From NCBI RefSeq assembly GCF_000807855.2, contig NZ_JRYR02000001.1, positions 2,166,368 through 2,230,367 on the forward strand: DNA of 64,000 nt, in the 5' to 3' direction. This DNA is from Flammeovirga pacifica (lineage in GTDB: Bacteria; Bacteroidota; Bacteroidia; Cytophagales; Flammeovirgaceae). Position numbers and translations under genes: made by a program. A model generated the notes under the pieces. It was not told the origin of the DNA. It ran no database searches and saw only the letters and a program-made list of their open reading frames with translations. Below are positions 55,602-64,000 of the stretch, piece after piece (position 1 is the first letter of the stretch; each line of letters begins with the position of its first letter).

Positions 55602-56576
55602 TTATATTTTGATTACACGAACGGCTAACATAATATCTAAAGCCACTAAAATTAAAGCAGCCATCAAGAAATACGTGAATTTATTAGCTCCAACATCAGC
55701 TGTTCTACTACTTTTTAATTCTCCTTGAATATCACCTATAGAAGAAATCAAACGGTTAATATCATTTCTCTGATCACTGATTTCAAAATAATTTCCACCT
55801 GTCTCATTGGCTAATGAAATTAAAGATTCAGAGTTCAACTTTGTCACAACATCATTACCCATCTTATCTCTCTTAAAACGGTAACCTGCAGGTATTTTAC
55901 TTCCATCACTAGTACCAATACCCATGGTAAATAATTTTACTCCATGGTCTTTAATTTGACTGATGGCAGCGTCTGTTTCTTTACCATAATCTTCTCCATC
56001 GCTAATAAGAATAATTACCTTTGAAGCTTGCTTTGCAATAGGCATTCCTTCATCAGCATCCATCAGCTTTTTGATAGCCATTTCTAAAGGAGGGCCGAAA
56101 TCCGTTCCTGTATTAGAAATTAAAGAGGTGCTCATAGTCTCAATAAACATGTTGAGGGCATTCCCATCATAAGTTAAAGGACACTGTAAAAACGCATCAG
56201 AGGTAAAAACAATTAATCCTAAACGATCGGAGTTAAATGATTTTACAATTTGTTTTAGTTCAAATTTCAGTTTTGCTAATCTAGAAGGCTTCACATCAAC
56301 AGCGTCCATCGATTTCGATAAATCAACACAGATATAAATATCTTTTGATACCGCTTTGATCTCCTTTTTCATTTCCCCAAAGGTAGGACCTAATAAAGAA
56401 AAGATGAAAAGGGTAAAATAAACTGTTCTCAAAACTAATTTATATAGGGTAGCCCCCCCTTTCGCTCTAAAAGACTTCCTTGCGTTGATTACTCTAAGTA
56501 GGTAAAAGCCATACGTTAGAATAAATAAACCAATCAGAGTCAATTCTACTGTTCCAAGACTACTTGTTAACGACAT
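55602..56576 (-). CDS. BatA/BatB-like von Willebrand factor A domain membrane protein
   Basis: A 324-residue protein with two N-terminal membrane helices (about 10-28 and 45-65), a VWA domain at about 78-285 and a C-terminal helix (about 299-318). The MIDAS metal site is intact: DLSKSMD, the threonine of SNTGTDFG and the aspartate of SDGED. BatA/BatB homologues occur in aerotolerance operons with MoxR and TPR genes; here it stands alone. Its binding partner is unknown. Confidence 0.85.
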   Translation of the reverse strand: MSLTSSLGTVELTLIGLFILTYGFYLLRVINARKSFRAKGGATLYKLVLRTVYFTLFIFSLLGPTFGEMKKEIKAVSKDIYICVDLSKSMDAVDVKPSRLAKLKFELKQIVKSFNSDRLGLIVFTSDAFLQCPLTYDGNALNMFIETMSTSLISNTGTDFGPPLEMAIKKLMDADEGMPIAKQASKVIILISDGEDYGKETDAAISQIKDHGVKLFTMGIGTSDGSKIPAGYRFKRDKMGNDVVTKLNSESLISLANETGGNYFEISDQRNDINRLISSIGDIQGELKSSRTADVGANKFTYFLMAALILVALDIMLAVRVIKI

Positions 56577-56740
56577 GTTTGTTTATTAACGATAAATCCA
56601 AATTTCATTAAAACTAGGAACAAATTTAAAATAATTATTGATGCAAAATAAAAGTGTGATTTTTTTTAATGTTTTTAGCATTGATTTTGAGCAGAATGCA
56701 TTAATCATAAATTTAATTAACACTTTTTTATCGGTAGCTA

Positions 56741-56772
56741 TTTGGAATAATAATTTTCATACGGCATATTTG
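56741..56772 (+). promoter_or_regulatory. Promoter of the tRNA operon
   Basis: TTTG at 56741-56744 and CATATTTG at 56765-56772 (one base off the -7 pattern) with a 20-base spacer, about 45 bases before tRNA-Ser. Confidence 0.6.
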
Positions 56773-56822
56773 CATCGCATTAAACGGAAAGGGGGTTCAG
56801 AAATGAGCACCAAAAAGTTTAA

Positions 56823-56907
56823 GGAGAGTTGCCAGAGTGGTTAATGGAGCGGTTTGCTAAACCGTCATCGGGAAACCGATGCATGAGTTCGAATCTCATA
56901 CTCTCCG
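56823..56907 (+). tRNA. tRNA-Ser (anticodon GCU)
   Basis: An 85-nt cloverleaf. The acceptor stem GGAGAGT pairs with ACTCTCC, the anticodon loop TTGCTAA reads AGC/AGU codons, the long variable arm (ATCGGGAAACCGAT) is the serine class-II feature, and the T-loop GTTCGAATC is standard. CCA is not encoded. tRNA-Pro follows after 7 bases. Confidence 0.96.
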
Positions 56908-56914
56908 CTTCGTT

Positions 56915-56989
56915 CGGGATGTAGCACAGTCCGGTTAGTGTACCTGGTTTGGGACCAGGGGGTCGCAGGTTCGAATCCTGCCATCCCGA
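56915..56989 (+). tRNA. tRNA-Pro (anticodon UGG)
   Basis: A 75-nt cloverleaf. The acceptor stem CGGGATG pairs with CATCCCG, the anticodon stem-loop is CCTGG-TTTGGGA-CCAGG with anticodon TGG, and the T-arm GCAGGTTCGAATCCTGC is perfect. CCA is not encoded. Co-transcribed with tRNA-Ser. Confidence 0.96.
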
Positions 56990-56993
56990 CAAG

Positions 56994-57024
56994 AGCGATC
57001 TTCTTTTGAAGATCGCTTTTTTTA
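56994..57024 (+). terminator. Terminator of the tRNA operon
   Basis: AGCGATCTTC and GAAGATCGCT pair perfectly around TTTT, followed by seven T. Confidence 0.92.
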
Positions 57025-57143
57025 TACCCAATTTTTCCTAGATCTTAATTATTGAGTATCCACAATCCTATTTTTTTTGCAACTTTATACTTCAATAATA
57101 TTCTGACAAAACATTTAGACATTAGGCATATAGTCATCAATTC

Positions 57144-58034
57144 ATGAAAAAAGTTGTATTTATAGCCAATCCTGTATCAGGAAATGGAAAAGCCAAGAAA
57201 GCTGCAGAATTAAGTGCATCTATATTAAAAGACAATGCATTTGAGGTCTCTATAAAATTTACTGAATATGCTGGTCATGCCACCACTTTAGTACAACAAC
57301 TCTCTTCTAAAGCCGATATTATTGTAGCAGTTGGTGGAGACGGCACCGTCAATGAGGTGGCCACAGGTTTAGTAGGAAGTAAAACTGTTTTAGGAATTAT
57401 CCCTAATGGCTCAGGTAATGGGCTTGCTAGACATCTTAAAATTCCAATGTCGACAAAAAAAGCTGCTGAATGTCTTATTCATGGAAAATTACAACCACTA
57501 GATGCACCAACCATTAACGATAAATTTTTCTTCTGTACTGCTGGAGTCGGGTTTGACGCCCATATCTCTCATGTATTTGCAAAGATGGAAGGACGAGGCC
57601 TAAAGAACTATATTAAAGCCATTTTAAAAGAATATGGTAGTTATGCTTCTCAAGATTACACAATCTCTTTAGATGATTCATCCTCTGTAAATCAAAAAGC
57701 ATTTGTACTTACTGTAGGCAATGCTGCACAATATGGAAATGAAGCTGTAATTGCACCAAATGCAAGAATAGGTGATGGAACTTTAGAATTAACCGCATTA
57801 CCTCAACCTAATCTAATTAGAGGAGCAATATGGGGCATTCGATTATTCATGAAAAATATAGATAAAGATTCCTCTGTAAATACTTTTAGAGGAAAGGAAA
57901 TCAAAATCAATAATACAGCTCAATCCGTGGACGGACATAGAGATGGAGAGCCTGATACGTGGGAATATCCTCTCCTATTTCAAGTGAAACAAGAAAATCA
58001 AATTACTGTTATCGCCAATTCTACATTGGTTTAA
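57144..58034 (+). CDS. Diacylglycerol/sphingosine kinase-like lipid kinase (DgkB/YegS family)
   Basis: A 296-residue soluble lipid kinase. The catalytic-domain motifs are FIANPVSGNGKA at the N-terminus, VGGDGTVNEVATGL near 66-79 and PNGSGNGLARHL near 92-103. Members phosphorylate diacylglycerol or related lipids with ATP. The next gene is a PAP2 phosphatase, which does the opposite reaction on phosphatidate-type lipids; it has its own promoter. The exact lipid substrate is unknown. Confidence 0.9.
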   Translation: MKKVVFIANPVSGNGKAKKAAELSASILKDNAFEVSIKFTEYAGHATTLVQQLSSKADIIVAVGGDGTVNEVATGLVGSKTVLGIIPNGSGNGLARHLKIPMSTKKAAECLIHGKLQPLDAPTINDKFFFCTAGVGFDAHISHVFAKMEGRGLKNYIKAILKEYGSYASQDYTISLDDSSSVNQKAFVLTVGNAAQYGNEAVIAPNARIGDGTLELTALPQPNLIRGAIWGIRLFMKNIDKDSSVNTFRGKEIKINNTAQSVDGHRDGEPDTWEYPLLFQVKQENQITVIANSTLV

Positions 58035-58041
58035 CTGATTT

Positions 58042-58075
58042 TTTGACAAAAGATCGAAAAAGATAAATAACTTTG
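58042..58075 (+). promoter_or_regulatory. Promoter of the PAP2 gene
   Basis: TTTTG (to 58045) and an exact -7 box TAACTTTG at 58068 are 22 bases apart. The box overlaps a possible TTG start at 58073, so translation must begin at the ATG at 58100. Confidence 0.55.
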
Positions 58076-58099
58076 TTATCTAAATTGAACCCTATCAGT

Positions 58100-58744
58100 A
58101 TGCAAGAAAATAAAGAATCAAAACTACTGCTCCTATCTGCCGCGGCAATGTTGATCCCTTTCATCCTATCCATTGTAACAAATGAGACTGCTACAGCTTG
58201 GTGTGTTCATTTCTTCAATGATATCAACACTCCATTTTGGAATAACTTTTTTGCCTATGCCACCCACCTTGGTGATGGTTTGGTATTGATTCCTTTGTTA
58301 TTCATTCTACTTTGGCTTAAGAAAGAATATTGGACAGTATTAGTCATGGCTTCGGCAATACATGGTATTATTGTCTATCTCGTAAAAGAACAAATACTTA
58401 AAGGAACAGATTTCGCTCTTCGCCCTGCTGGGTTACACGGTTCTGAAGCCTTTAATCAAATATTAGAACATCATTTACATACCATAGACACGTTCCCATC
58501 AGGACACACAACTACTGCTTTTGTAGTAGGCGGTATGTTTATTCTGATGCTACCAAATTGGAAAGGTATCCTAATCGGGTTAGGGTTTGGTATCACAATA
58601 GCTATATCGAGAATGTATTTAGCACAACATTTCTTAGTAGATGTTTCTGCGGGTGCTATTGTCGGTCTGCTTACCGTTTGGTTCTCTTGGACGATCGCCA
58701 AAAAGAAAAATTGGCTAAGGTTAAAGCCTTGGGAAAAAGCTTAA
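58100..58744 (+). CDS. PAP2-family lipid phosphatase
   Basis: About 214 residues from MQENKESK, with around six membrane helices. The phosphatase motifs are KEQILKGTDFALRP, PSGHTTT and SRMYLAQHFLVD. The start was chosen because the promoter box covers the upstream TTG. It lies 65 bases after the lipid kinase gene, suggesting linked phospholipid or undecaprenyl-phosphate recycling. It is distinct from the PAP2 at 45394, with less than obvious similarity beyond the motifs. Confidence 0.9.
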   Translation: MQENKESKLLLLSAAAMLIPFILSIVTNETATAWCVHFFNDINTPFWNNFFAYATHLGDGLVLIPLLFILLWLKKEYWTVLVMASAIHGIIVYLVKEQILKGTDFALRPAGLHGSEAFNQILEHHLHTIDTFPSGHTTTAFVVGGMFILMLPNWKGILIGLGFGITIAISRMYLAQHFLVDVSAGAIVGLLTVWFSWTIAKKKNWLRLKPWEKA

Positions 58745-58752
58745 CGCAAAAG

Positions 58753-58792
58753 AAAAGCGTGGTTAGATAAACTAATCACGCTTTTGTTTTTT
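58753..58792. terminator. Bidirectional terminator between the PAP2 and transglutaminase-like genes
   Basis: AAAAGCGTGGTTAG and CTAATCACGCTTTT pair (one G-T) around ATAAA, followed by GTTTTTT on the plus strand. It overlaps the 3' end of the convergent gene. Confidence 0.82.
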
Positions 58793-59788
58793 AGATGACT
58801 TGTAGTTTAATGTAGCTACAATCTCTTCTCCATAAAAAACATGAACATCATAATACCCCTTAAAAGGTAATTTTGATTTAATTATGATGTTATTCTTTGA
58901 TGATGCTATAATTTCTGCTTTTAACAGATTCAATTCTTTACCATATCTTAAAGTCAGCTTCTCTGAGTTAATATTATCGCTAACTTTTAGAGTAATGTTA
59001 AACTCTTCGTTTTTCATCACTTGATTACTAAAAATAGAAGGACTTTCCACAAAGATCTGATTTGAAAAAGCAAAATGGTAATGTAAAGCCCTTTGGGTAA
59101 AATCATCAAATGTCAAATACTTATCTAAAAGTTGCCATTGTTGATCCATTGGAAAATGTGTTAATATAAATTGTTCTGGAGAAGACAAAAAGTATCCTTC
59201 ATTGAATTTGAAAGTGAAAGTATACTCTTTGTTCTTAAAGTATCCACTTGCCCAAGTTGGATCAGATAAATACCATTGACCATCAAGTTTAACGGCGCTC
59301 CAAGAATGATTAGGAAGATTATCTTTAGTAAAAAAAACAGATTGAATACTTCTTCCAAAGCCATCAACGATAACACATTCAATATTTACCATCTGACACA
59401 TTGATCTTAGTAAATAAGCATAACCTGTACAAACTGTTTTATTTTCATCTACTAAAATTTTGAATACTTTTTTCGCAAAACTATTATTCCATTCTATCAG
59501 CTTCTCTTCATCTTTAGAATACTTCATCCGCATCTGCTGATTTTTAGAATTACTAAAACGATCTCCCTCTATATTCGTACATATCCAATAAAAAATACTC
59601 CTATATTTATCTTTATCAGAGGATAAATCTTTGGTAAGATTTTGTGTAAGAGTGTAAAGTTCCGTCAGTTTACTTCCTTTATAGCTTAATGCAATACTAT
59701 CTGCTTTATGATAATCGTTTAATTTACTATAAGTGGTTTGTGCATGAACTGAAAAAGAAAGAAAAAAGAATAAGATAAATATCCTCAT
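58772..59788 (-). CDS. Exported transglutaminase-like cysteine protein
   Basis: About 338 residues from MRIFILFFF, which begins a signal peptide ending SVHAQ. The transglutaminase-like (papain-fold) domain covers about 30-200, with the catalytic cysteine in TVCTGYAYL, histidine in NHSWSAV and aspartate in LSDPTWA. Probably acts in the periplasm on peptides or cell-wall components; the substrate is unknown. Its ATG shares one base with the stop of the preceding gene (TAATG), so translation is coupled. A longer start 9 codons upstream would overlap that gene and is less likely. Confidence 0.85.
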   Translation of the reverse strand: MRIFILFFFLSFSVHAQTTYSKLNDYHKADSIALSYKGSKLTELYTLTQNLTKDLSSDKDKYRSIFYWICTNIEGDRFSNSKNQQMRMKYSKDEEKLIEWNNSFAKKVFKILVDENKTVCTGYAYLLRSMCQMVNIECVIVDGFGRSIQSVFFTKDNLPNHSWSAVKLDGQWYLSDPTWASGYFKNKEYTFTFKFNEGYFLSSPEQFILTHFPMDQQWQLLDKYLTFDDFTQRALHYHFAFSNQIFVESPSIFSNQVMKNEEFNITLKVSDNINSEKLTLRYGKELNLLKAEIIASSKNNIIIKSKLPFKGYYDVHVFYGEEIVATLNYKSSKKQKRD

Positions 59789-60483
59789 TAAAAAATTGAT
59801 TTGATTCTTTGCCAAAATGTTTTCGTGTTAGATGTATATATATCATCTACTGCTACATTACCCATTAAAACGCATGAATCCTCCTTCATTACAATTTGTA
59901 AATCATGTTTGAATGTTCGGGTTATTTTCTCTGTTTTAGTTTCATATCCAATGTATAGAAAAGATATAACATCTCCCTCTTTTAAAAAATCAATTTTAAA
60001 TTTCCCATCAAGATTGGTTACTGCTCCCATTTTAGATCCTTCTTTGACAATGGTCACCCAAGGTATTGGTGCTCCACTTTCATCTTTCACAATTCCATTG
60101 ACGAGTATATCATTTTTATTATTCTGACTAGTTTCAATATCCTTGTGTTCCGTTTTTTCTATGGGGACATCCGTTTGAGCTTTTGCGTCATACATAGGTA
60201 AAAGAGAAAGTAATGATATCACAGCCACTCCAGGAAACCATTTCTTTTTTGGAGATAATGGATCAATAAGAGAATAACTTTTTAGTTGATCCTCTTTAAA
60301 ACGACCACAAACATTTCCTTCAGATTGTTCTAAATACTGAACTACCTGTTTGTCGGTCATACTAGTAAAATTCACTACTTCTTTTTGGCAATGACTACAA
60401 AAACCACCTTTCTTAGTCGGTTTAAAATTGGTTGGATCCTCGTGACAAGGAGTGTTGATAGTTAGCTTTATTCCTGTTTTCAT
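59788..60483 (-). CDS. Membrane protein with a carboxypeptidase-regulatory-like domain
   Basis: A 231-residue protein. The N-terminal cytoplasmic part has cysteines in a metal-site-like array (INTPCHED, GFCSHCQKEV, NVCGRF), a layout I have seen only in Bacteroidota. One membrane helix lies at about 82-100. The C-terminal domain (about 125-205) is a CarboxypepD_reg-like beta sandwich (VNGIVKDESGAPIPWVTI, GAVTNLDGKFKI), as used in SusC/TonB-type proteins. It is the first gene of a coupled pair with the transglutaminase-like protein; their linkage suggests a joint envelope role. Confidence 0.75.
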   Translation of the reverse strand: MKTGIKLTINTPCHEDPTNFKPTKKGGFCSHCQKEVVNFTSMTDKQVVQYLEQSEGNVCGRFKEDQLKSYSLIDPLSPKKKWFPGVAVISLLSLLPMYDAKAQTDVPIEKTEHKDIETSQNNKNDILVNGIVKDESGAPIPWVTIVKEGSKMGAVTNLDGKFKIDFLKEGDVISFLYIGYETKTEKITRTFKHDLQIVMKEDSCVLMGNVAVDDIYTSNTKTFWQRIKSIF

Positions 60484-60536
60484 AGTTCAATATAAATTAA
60501 AAAATAAGAAACTAGAAACCAGACAATATATTGTAA

Positions 60537-62474
60537 CTATTTCCCGCCTGCTGTCATCCTATTATCAATCGCTCTCTCCGAGAACTCCTGCATAATGCCC
60601 TTTGCCAAATCTGCAAGTTGTTTTTCCTCTGTCAACCCTGTTCCTTTAAGATCATGCTCTTGCATACGATCCGTTTTAAAATTGTACATAAAGGTTACCT
60701 TTCCTCCATCAAAACCTAAAGTATAATCTCCTTCTGTTACCTGGAAAGTACCCGGATCTAAGAAGTTTACAGCAAAGTGTTTTCCGGTAGAATCAATAGA
60801 TGAAGATCCGAAAGAAATATAATCTTGTTTTACTCCCAAGTAATCAATAATAGTAGGAAAAATATCAATTTGCTGGGTGATGGTAGAATCTATCCCTACA
60901 AAATTTTCATCGCCAGGGGTGTAATATATGATAGGAACTTTAAACAGACCAAGGCTTGTGGTATACTCCGGGTAATATACTTGATTGGTATGATCGGCAG
61001 TAATCACAAAAATAGTATTCTTAAACCAAGGCATTTTTGATGCGGTCTCGAAAAAACGTTTCAAAGCATAATCTGTATACTGCGTCCCTCTATTTAAAGG
61101 AAGTGGACCACCTTTGAAAGTATCTTCATATTGTTCTGGAATTTTAAAAGGATGATGAGACGACAAAGTAAATAAAGAACTTAAGAAAGGCTCTTCAAAA
61201 GTATTCATTGTCTCTGCATAATATTGCAGGAAAGGTTCATCCCAAATCCCCCAAGTACCATCAAAATCGTCATCATTATTGTACTCTGTCATTCCATAGT
61301 AGTCGTCATACCCTGCCACATTCATGAAGGCTTCAAATCCCATCGATCCATTAGGCGCTCCGTGAAAGAAAGCCGAATAATATCCTTCTTTTTTTAACAC
61401 TGAAGCGATACTATTGATCGAATTAGTAGAATAATGTGATAATACAAAAGGCGAATAAAAGTTAGGAATACTAGCAATTACTGAAGGTAGAGCAGAAATT
61501 GATTTTCGACCATTGGCAAATGCATTTACATAAGCTTTAGAATGTTGGATCAAAGAGTCTGTGAACGGTGTATAACCAACATAATTTGGATCTAACGGAT
61601 CTTGATTCATGGCTCCCACATACTCTCGACCAAAACTTTCAATCACAATAGTGACTACATTCATTCTTTTCTGAGCGGTACTATCATTAGGGTGATGGTA
61701 CGCTGAATATATATTAGCCAATTCCTCTTTCGAGAAGAAGGTATGTTTATGAGCTGTTTTCTTATTGATTGTTCTCAGCATGGCAAAAGGAGTGTTCAAA
61801 ACTACCGACATTTCAAGTGGCTTTTTGACAAACTCCCCAGCATTATTTAATGAGATTGGACGGGTTGTTCCATCAAAACCACCCCTTGCAGCACCTCCTA
61901 ATAATGCAGCACTCACTAAAAATATAACTGTATGAATCATCGTATATCGTAAAACAGGTTGCTTTACTTTTGGTTTTTCTAACACCACGTTATTATAGGC
62001 AATAACAAAAAGAACCATTTGAATCACCCATAGTACAGTCATGTACCAATAATCCACAAAAAGGAAACGGACAAATAACGTCATCCCATTTCCCTCATTA
62101 GAGAACTCTTGAAAGATAGATGCTGTTGTCCTTTTAGAAGTAAATGTAAAGAAAATAGTATCGGCCAAATTCATTGCTAAAGTGATCGCATTCACTATAA
62201 TCACAAAGTATTTGATCACCTTTTGATACGTATCATTATATCTTATTTGTGATGGAAAAAGACTCATTAGCACAAAAACAGCATTGGTGTAAATAGCTGC
62301 AGGTAAATCAAATTTAATTCCTCCAAGAAATAAAGTTTTGATATCTGCACCAGGAAAGTAAGTGCTATTAAAGAAGTAAAATATAAATCGTGCTGCAGAA
62401 TAAAGGCTCAATATTAAAATGAACCTATAAAGGTTAACAAATAAAATACTACTTGTTTTAGTTTTTTGAGACAT
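60537..62474 (-). CDS. LtaS-type membrane sulfatase / phosphoglycerol transferase-like protein
   Basis: A 645-residue protein with about five N-terminal membrane helices (to about 200) and a large sulfatase-superfamily domain. Metal-site features include VTIVIESFGREYVG at about 255 and ITADHTNQ at about 495; the nucleophile region NGRKSISALPSV has a serine where LtaS uses threonine. HFYSPF-like and GFEAFMNV segments also fit. Members move phosphoglycerol or phosphoethanolamine to glycans or lipids in the envelope; this Gram-negative has no lipoteichoic acid, so another acceptor is expected. Single gene, minus strand, divergent from mfd. Confidence 0.85.
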   Translation of the reverse strand: MSQKTKTSSILFVNLYRFILILSLYSAARFIFYFFNSTYFPGADIKTLFLGGIKFDLPAAIYTNAVFVLMSLFPSQIRYNDTYQKVIKYFVIIVNAITLAMNLADTIFFTFTSKRTTASIFQEFSNEGNGMTLFVRFLFVDYWYMTVLWVIQMVLFVIAYNNVVLEKPKVKQPVLRYTMIHTVIFLVSAALLGGAARGGFDGTTRPISLNNAGEFVKKPLEMSVVLNTPFAMLRTINKKTAHKHTFFSKEELANIYSAYHHPNDSTAQKRMNVVTIVIESFGREYVGAMNQDPLDPNYVGYTPFTDSLIQHSKAYVNAFANGRKSISALPSVIASIPNFYSPFVLSHYSTNSINSIASVLKKEGYYSAFFHGAPNGSMGFEAFMNVAGYDDYYGMTEYNNDDDFDGTWGIWDEPFLQYYAETMNTFEEPFLSSLFTLSSHHPFKIPEQYEDTFKGGPLPLNRGTQYTDYALKRFFETASKMPWFKNTIFVITADHTNQVYYPEYTTSLGLFKVPIIYYTPGDENFVGIDSTITQQIDIFPTIIDYLGVKQDYISFGSSSIDSTGKHFAVNFLDPGTFQVTEGDYTLGFDGGKVTFMYNFKTDRMQEHDLKGTGLTEEKQLADLAKGIMQEFSERAIDNRMTAGGK

Positions 62475-62563
62475 AATGTTGACTTAATCCAATCATATTA
62501 ATGAACAATCAAAGTTAAAAAAAAAGAAATGAGAAAATCATACATTTTCTAAAACAACTCTTC

Positions 62564-62571
62564 TATTTTTG
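62564..62571 (+). promoter_or_regulatory. -7 box TATTTTTG of mfd
   Basis: Exact TAnnTTTG match 38 bases before the mfd ATG; TTTTC at 62545 with a 19-base spacer is a near-match -33. Confidence 0.5.
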
Positions 62572-62608
62572 TCTTTACTGATAGTAATGTTGTTTTTATT
62601 TAATTTTC

Positions 62609-64000
62609 ATGGGAGAATCACAAGACCTACATCAAATAGAATTAAAAGATTTAATTAAAGCTTATCAATCGGATAGTACAACTGGAATTTTACTTAATCA
62701 ATTAAAAACTCCAGGTAGTGCATCTTATTTAAAAGGACTTAGTGGAAGTTTAGATGCCATCATCGCTTCTACGGTTTATAATAAGCTCAAAGGTTGTCAT
62801 GTCTTCGTGATGCACGACGTTGAAGAGGCTATGTATTTTCTCAACGATTTACAGAACCTCCTTCCTAATAGCGATGTTCTATATTTCCCCTCTTCTTACA
62901 AAAGAGCTTTTGAGTTTACAGAAGTTGAAAATGCAAACATCCTGCAAAGGGCAGAAACGCTGAGTACGCTTAATGAAAAGAAAAACAAGGGAGCATTATT
63001 AGTTACTCACCCTCCAGCATTAACGGAGAAAGTGATTAACAAAAAATCATTAGTAGAAAACACTTACGTAGCTAGAGTTGGTGAAGACATCGATCAGAAT
63101 TTTATTCGTGAATTACTTATCGAATATGGTTTTGAACCTACTGATTTTGTGTATGAGGCTGGTCAATTCGCAATTAGAGGCGGTATCATTGATATTTACT
63201 CTTTTGCTAACGAATTACCATTCCGTATCGAATTATTTGGTGATGAGATCGAAAGCATTAGAACCTTCGATCCAGTAACACAGTTATCTCAAGAAGATAA
63301 AGATGTAGCGCCTATTGTGCCGAATGTACATAATAAGCTGATGCAGGAAGTGAGAGAATCTTTACTCGACTTCCTTCCTGATGCCACTGTGTGGATCAAA
63401 GACTATGAATTATTGACAGATACAATCGAGCAATCTTTTGAGAAAGCATCTTCTAAATTTGAAGAAATATTAGAAGTTAGTGGTGGCACACAAGTCATCA
63501 ACTCTCCTGAAGAATTATTCGAAACAAAGAAAGGGTTTGTCAAGAAGTTGTCTACATTAAATAGAATCCTATTTGGTAATAGAAAAGGCATAAGAAATGC
63601 AGAAACCATAACATTTGATGCCAAACCTCAGCCTAGTTTAAATAAAAACTTCCACCTATTAAGCGAAACGTTAGAGAAACAGCAATTAAGTGGTATTAGA
63701 AATATTATCGTATCAGATTTACCAAAGCAACTCGAACGTATTCAAACCATTTTTGATGAAATAAAACCCGACCTATTTGTTCAAGAACTAAACTTGAGCT
63801 TAAGAGGTGGTTTTATTGATTATCAAATGAATATCGCCTGCTTTACAGACCATCAGATTTTTGAGAGATTCCATGTAGCTAAATCAAAGAAAAAATTCTC
63901 CAAATCTAAATCAATGACCTTAAAAGAATTAAGGGAGTTGAAAGCAGGAGATTTTGTGGTACACATGGATCATGGTGTAGGGCGTTTTGCTGGTATGGAA
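62609..64000 (+). CDS. mfd: Mfd: transcription-repair coupling factor (5' part)
   Basis: The frame from MGESQDLHQIE is open for 464 codons to the window edge and continues beyond. Family landmarks: the UvrB-homology modules with FPSSYKRAFEF and VYEAGQFAIRGGIIDIYSF, and the RNA-polymerase-interacting start DFVVHMDHGVGRFAGME at the edge. Mfd frees RNA polymerase stalled at DNA damage and brings in UvrA. The helicase motor is outside the window, so full length cannot be checked. Confidence 0.95.
   Translation, partial: MGESQDLHQIELKDLIKAYQSDSTTGILLNQLKTPGSASYLKGLSGSLDAIIASTVYNKLKGCHVFVMHDVEEAMYFLNDLQNLLPNSDVLYFPSSYKRAFEFTEVENANILQRAETLSTLNEKKNKGALLVTHPPALTEKVINKKSLVENTYVARVGEDIDQNFIRELLIEYGFEPTDFVYEAGQFAIRGGIIDIYSFANELPFRIELFGDEIESIRTFDPVTQLSQEDKDVAPIVPNVHNKLMQEVRESLLDFLPDATVWIKDYELLTDTIEQSFEKASSKFEEILEVSGGTQVINSPEELFETKKGFVKKLSTLNRILFGNRKGIRNAETITFDAKPQPSLNKNFHLLSETLEKQQLSGIRNIIVSDLPKQLERIQTIFDEIKPDLFVQELNLSLRGGFIDYQMNIACFTDHQIFERFHVAKSKKKFSKSKSMTLKELRELKAGDFVVHMDHGVGRFAGME

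Overview
The window looks like chromosomal DNA of a marine Bacteroidota bacterium of the Flammeovirga/Cytophagales type. The DNA is AT-rich. Shine-Dalgarno sites are mostly absent. Promoter-like sites match the Bacteroidota -33 TTTG / -7 TAnnTTTG pattern. Many lipoproteins and secreted proteins have Bacteroidota-style leaders, and the housekeeping genes (acpP-fabF-rnc, lepA, parE, mfd) fit this phylum. Flammeovirga species are known to contain 20:4 n-6 (arachidonic) acid, which agrees with the main feature of the window. The genus assignment is inference.

Region 1 (1-16.6 kb): a SUKH/SMI1-type gene broken by one in-frame TAG, then a 15.6 kb minus-strand polyunsaturated fatty acid (PUFA) synthase operon in the order pfaA (KS-MAT-3xACP-KR-DH), pfaC (KS-CLF-AT-DH-DH, with the pfaB-type acyltransferase built in) and pfaD (enoyl reductase). 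The pfaE phosphopantetheinyl transferase is not in the window.

Region 2 (17-28.3 kb): a three-gene flavin/light operon (photolyase-like FAD domain protein, flavin reductase-like protein, and a 49-residue DUF2256 protein); a small zinc-finger protein; two paralogous secreted proteins on either side of a divergent lrp/metE pair; a small lipoprotein; and an anaerobic ribonucleotide reductase gene (nrdD) behind a clear cobalamin riboswitch. MetE and NrdD are both B12-independent enzymes.

Region 3 (28.4-34.8 kb, minus strand): an SGNH hydrolase next to a rare fusion of two cyclic-nucleotide-binding-type domains with a PlsC-type acyltransferase, then an exported WD40-caspase protein.

Region 4 (35-45.4 kb, plus strand): two small membrane proteins, acpP-fabF, rnc, a tandem of an active NlpC/P60 lipoprotein and a catalytically dead copy, topoisomerase IV subunit B, and a four-gene run (alpha/beta hydrolase, YigZ, EI24-type membrane protein, lipoprotein).

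Region 5 (45.4-64 kb): a PAP2 phosphatase and an ArnT-like glycosyltransferase, lepA, small proteins (a Rof-like Rho-binding protein overlapping a DinB-fold protein), umuC without umuD, TetR, prmC, a BatA/B-like VWA protein, tRNA-Ser(GCU) and tRNA-Pro(UGG), diacylglycerol kinase plus PAP2 phosphatase, a translationally coupled pair (regulatory-domain protein and transglutaminase-like protein), an LtaS-type sulfatase, and the first 464 codons of mfd, which runs off the end of the window. Two intergenic stretches end in strong terminators with no matching gene and may encode small RNAs.
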